Assembly: GCA_937132145.1 (NCBI GenBank) | Contig: CAKZNY010000204.1 | Location: forward strand, 1-13,650 | Direction of reading: 5' to 3' | DNA from: an uncultured Paracoccaceae bacterium | GTDB taxonomy: Bacteria; Pseudomonadota; Alphaproteobacteria; Rhodobacterales; Rhodobacteraceae | DNA: 13,650 nt | Shown here: in pieces, positions 13,460 to 13,650 of the stretch | How the letters are laid out: each line of letters opens with the position of its first letter | Numbering within the stretch: the stretch's first letter is position 1 | The notes under the pieces: generated by a model | The model's input: only the letters and a program-made list of their open reading frames with translations | Databases searched by the model: none | Told to the model about the DNA's origin: nothing | Program-made: the position numbers and the translations under genes

Positions 13460-13618
13460 ACAACCGCCGAGCGCAGCGAGGCTTGGCCCAACCGGAGGGC
13501 GGGAGCCATCTTCCCGTATTCACCCGAGCAACAAACCCCTCCCGCCCGTCAGAACTTCCATTTGCAAGCAAATGGAAGTCTTCCCGTTGGGCCAAGCCTC
13601 GCTACGCTCGGCGGGTGT
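13460..13618. repeat. Nested inverted-repeat element, MITE-like
   Basis: The outer arms, 13464-13492 and 13586-13614, are reverse complements over 29 bases with one mismatch, and pairing extends to 13460 and 13618 with one more. Inside lie two further hairpins: GGGCGGGAG (13497-13505) with CTCCCGCCC (13539-13547), and a perfect 12-bp palindrome ACTTCCATTTGC (13554-13565) with GCAAATGGAAGT (13568-13579). The whole could fold as a three-way junction on either strand. It has no open reading frame of note, and no clear target-site duplication is visible. Confidence 0.65.
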
Positions 13619-13650
13619 GCCAGATTGTTTATGGTTTCTCGAACCGTCCG

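Larger units (their letters stand above)
13275..13650. other. Non-coding region upstream of rplY
   Basis: These 376 bases hold no convincing gene. The part next to rplY (about 13275-13330) contains its ribosome site and an AT-rich TTTAAT on the minus strand that may be a -10 element, but no good -35. The rest is dominated by the inverted repeats listed separately. The last 32 bases show nothing recognisable. Confidence 0.5.

Noticed and set aside
13267..13509. Minus-strand 80-codon open frame overlapping the rplY start
   Set aside because: It covers the rplY ribosome site and the inverted repeats, has no recognisable domain, and overlaps rplY in another frame.
1..13650. CRISPR array, prophage, integron, transposase or defence-system genes
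   Set aside because: No regularly spaced direct repeats, no integrase or transposase motifs, and no known defence domains were found in any frame.

Overview
The window looks like a core-genome segment of an alphaproteobacterium, most likely of the Rhodobacterales/Roseobacter group. The evidence is a glcDEF glycolate oxidase operon, a zinc-free (C-minus) L36 protein, a DinB with an N-terminal zinc-ribbon, the pth/rplY pair, and a moderate-to-high G+C composition judged by eye. There is no phage, transposase, CRISPR array or integron. The novelty is mainly in RNA and repeat structure between ordinary genes, plus one unusual multidomain exported protein.

Plus strand, left half (1-8087). The tail of a membrane protein (1-141) precedes a short intergenic region with a strong 8-5-8 palindrome, a likely GntR/FadR-type operator. 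Then come glcD, glcE and glcF (overlapping or abutting), an IMPACT/YigZ-family protein of the eukaryotic-like sequence type, and rmuC, all tightly spaced and probably one transcript. The end of rmuC carries a sigma-32-like promoter for an Hsp20 gene. The leader of that gene folds into three consecutive hairpins, the last hiding the Shine-Dalgarno and carrying a UYGCU motif, as in ROSE RNA thermometers. Hsp20 ends at a strong terminator. It is followed by an exported 537-residue protein with a caspase-like domain lacking the catalytic His and Cys, two peptidoglycan-binding domains and three short helical repeats.

Middle (8088-9418). A bidirectional terminator separates that gene from the convergent minus-strand pair rpmJ (L36) and tRNA-Val(GAC), which seem to share one good sigma-70 promoter. 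A plus-strand N-formylglutamate amidohydrolase gene diverges from them.

Right half, minus strand (9419-13650). Transcription order is rplY (L25), a terminator, pth, a DUF2332 gene and dinB. The last three overlap and are probably translationally coupled. Downstream of dinB is a candidate small RNA of about 84 nt with its own sigma-70 promoter, two hairpins, an exposed CCUCCC anti-Shine-Dalgarno stretch and a terminator with a seven-U tail. Upstream of rplY lies a 376-base non-coding stretch with a nested inverted-repeat element of about 150-160 bp that resembles a MITE or extragenic palindrome.

Functionally the window mixes two-carbon metabolism (glycolate to glyoxylate), translation (L36, L25, tRNA-Val, Pth), DNA maintenance (RmuC, DinB), proteostasis (Hsp20) and a probable envelope protein.
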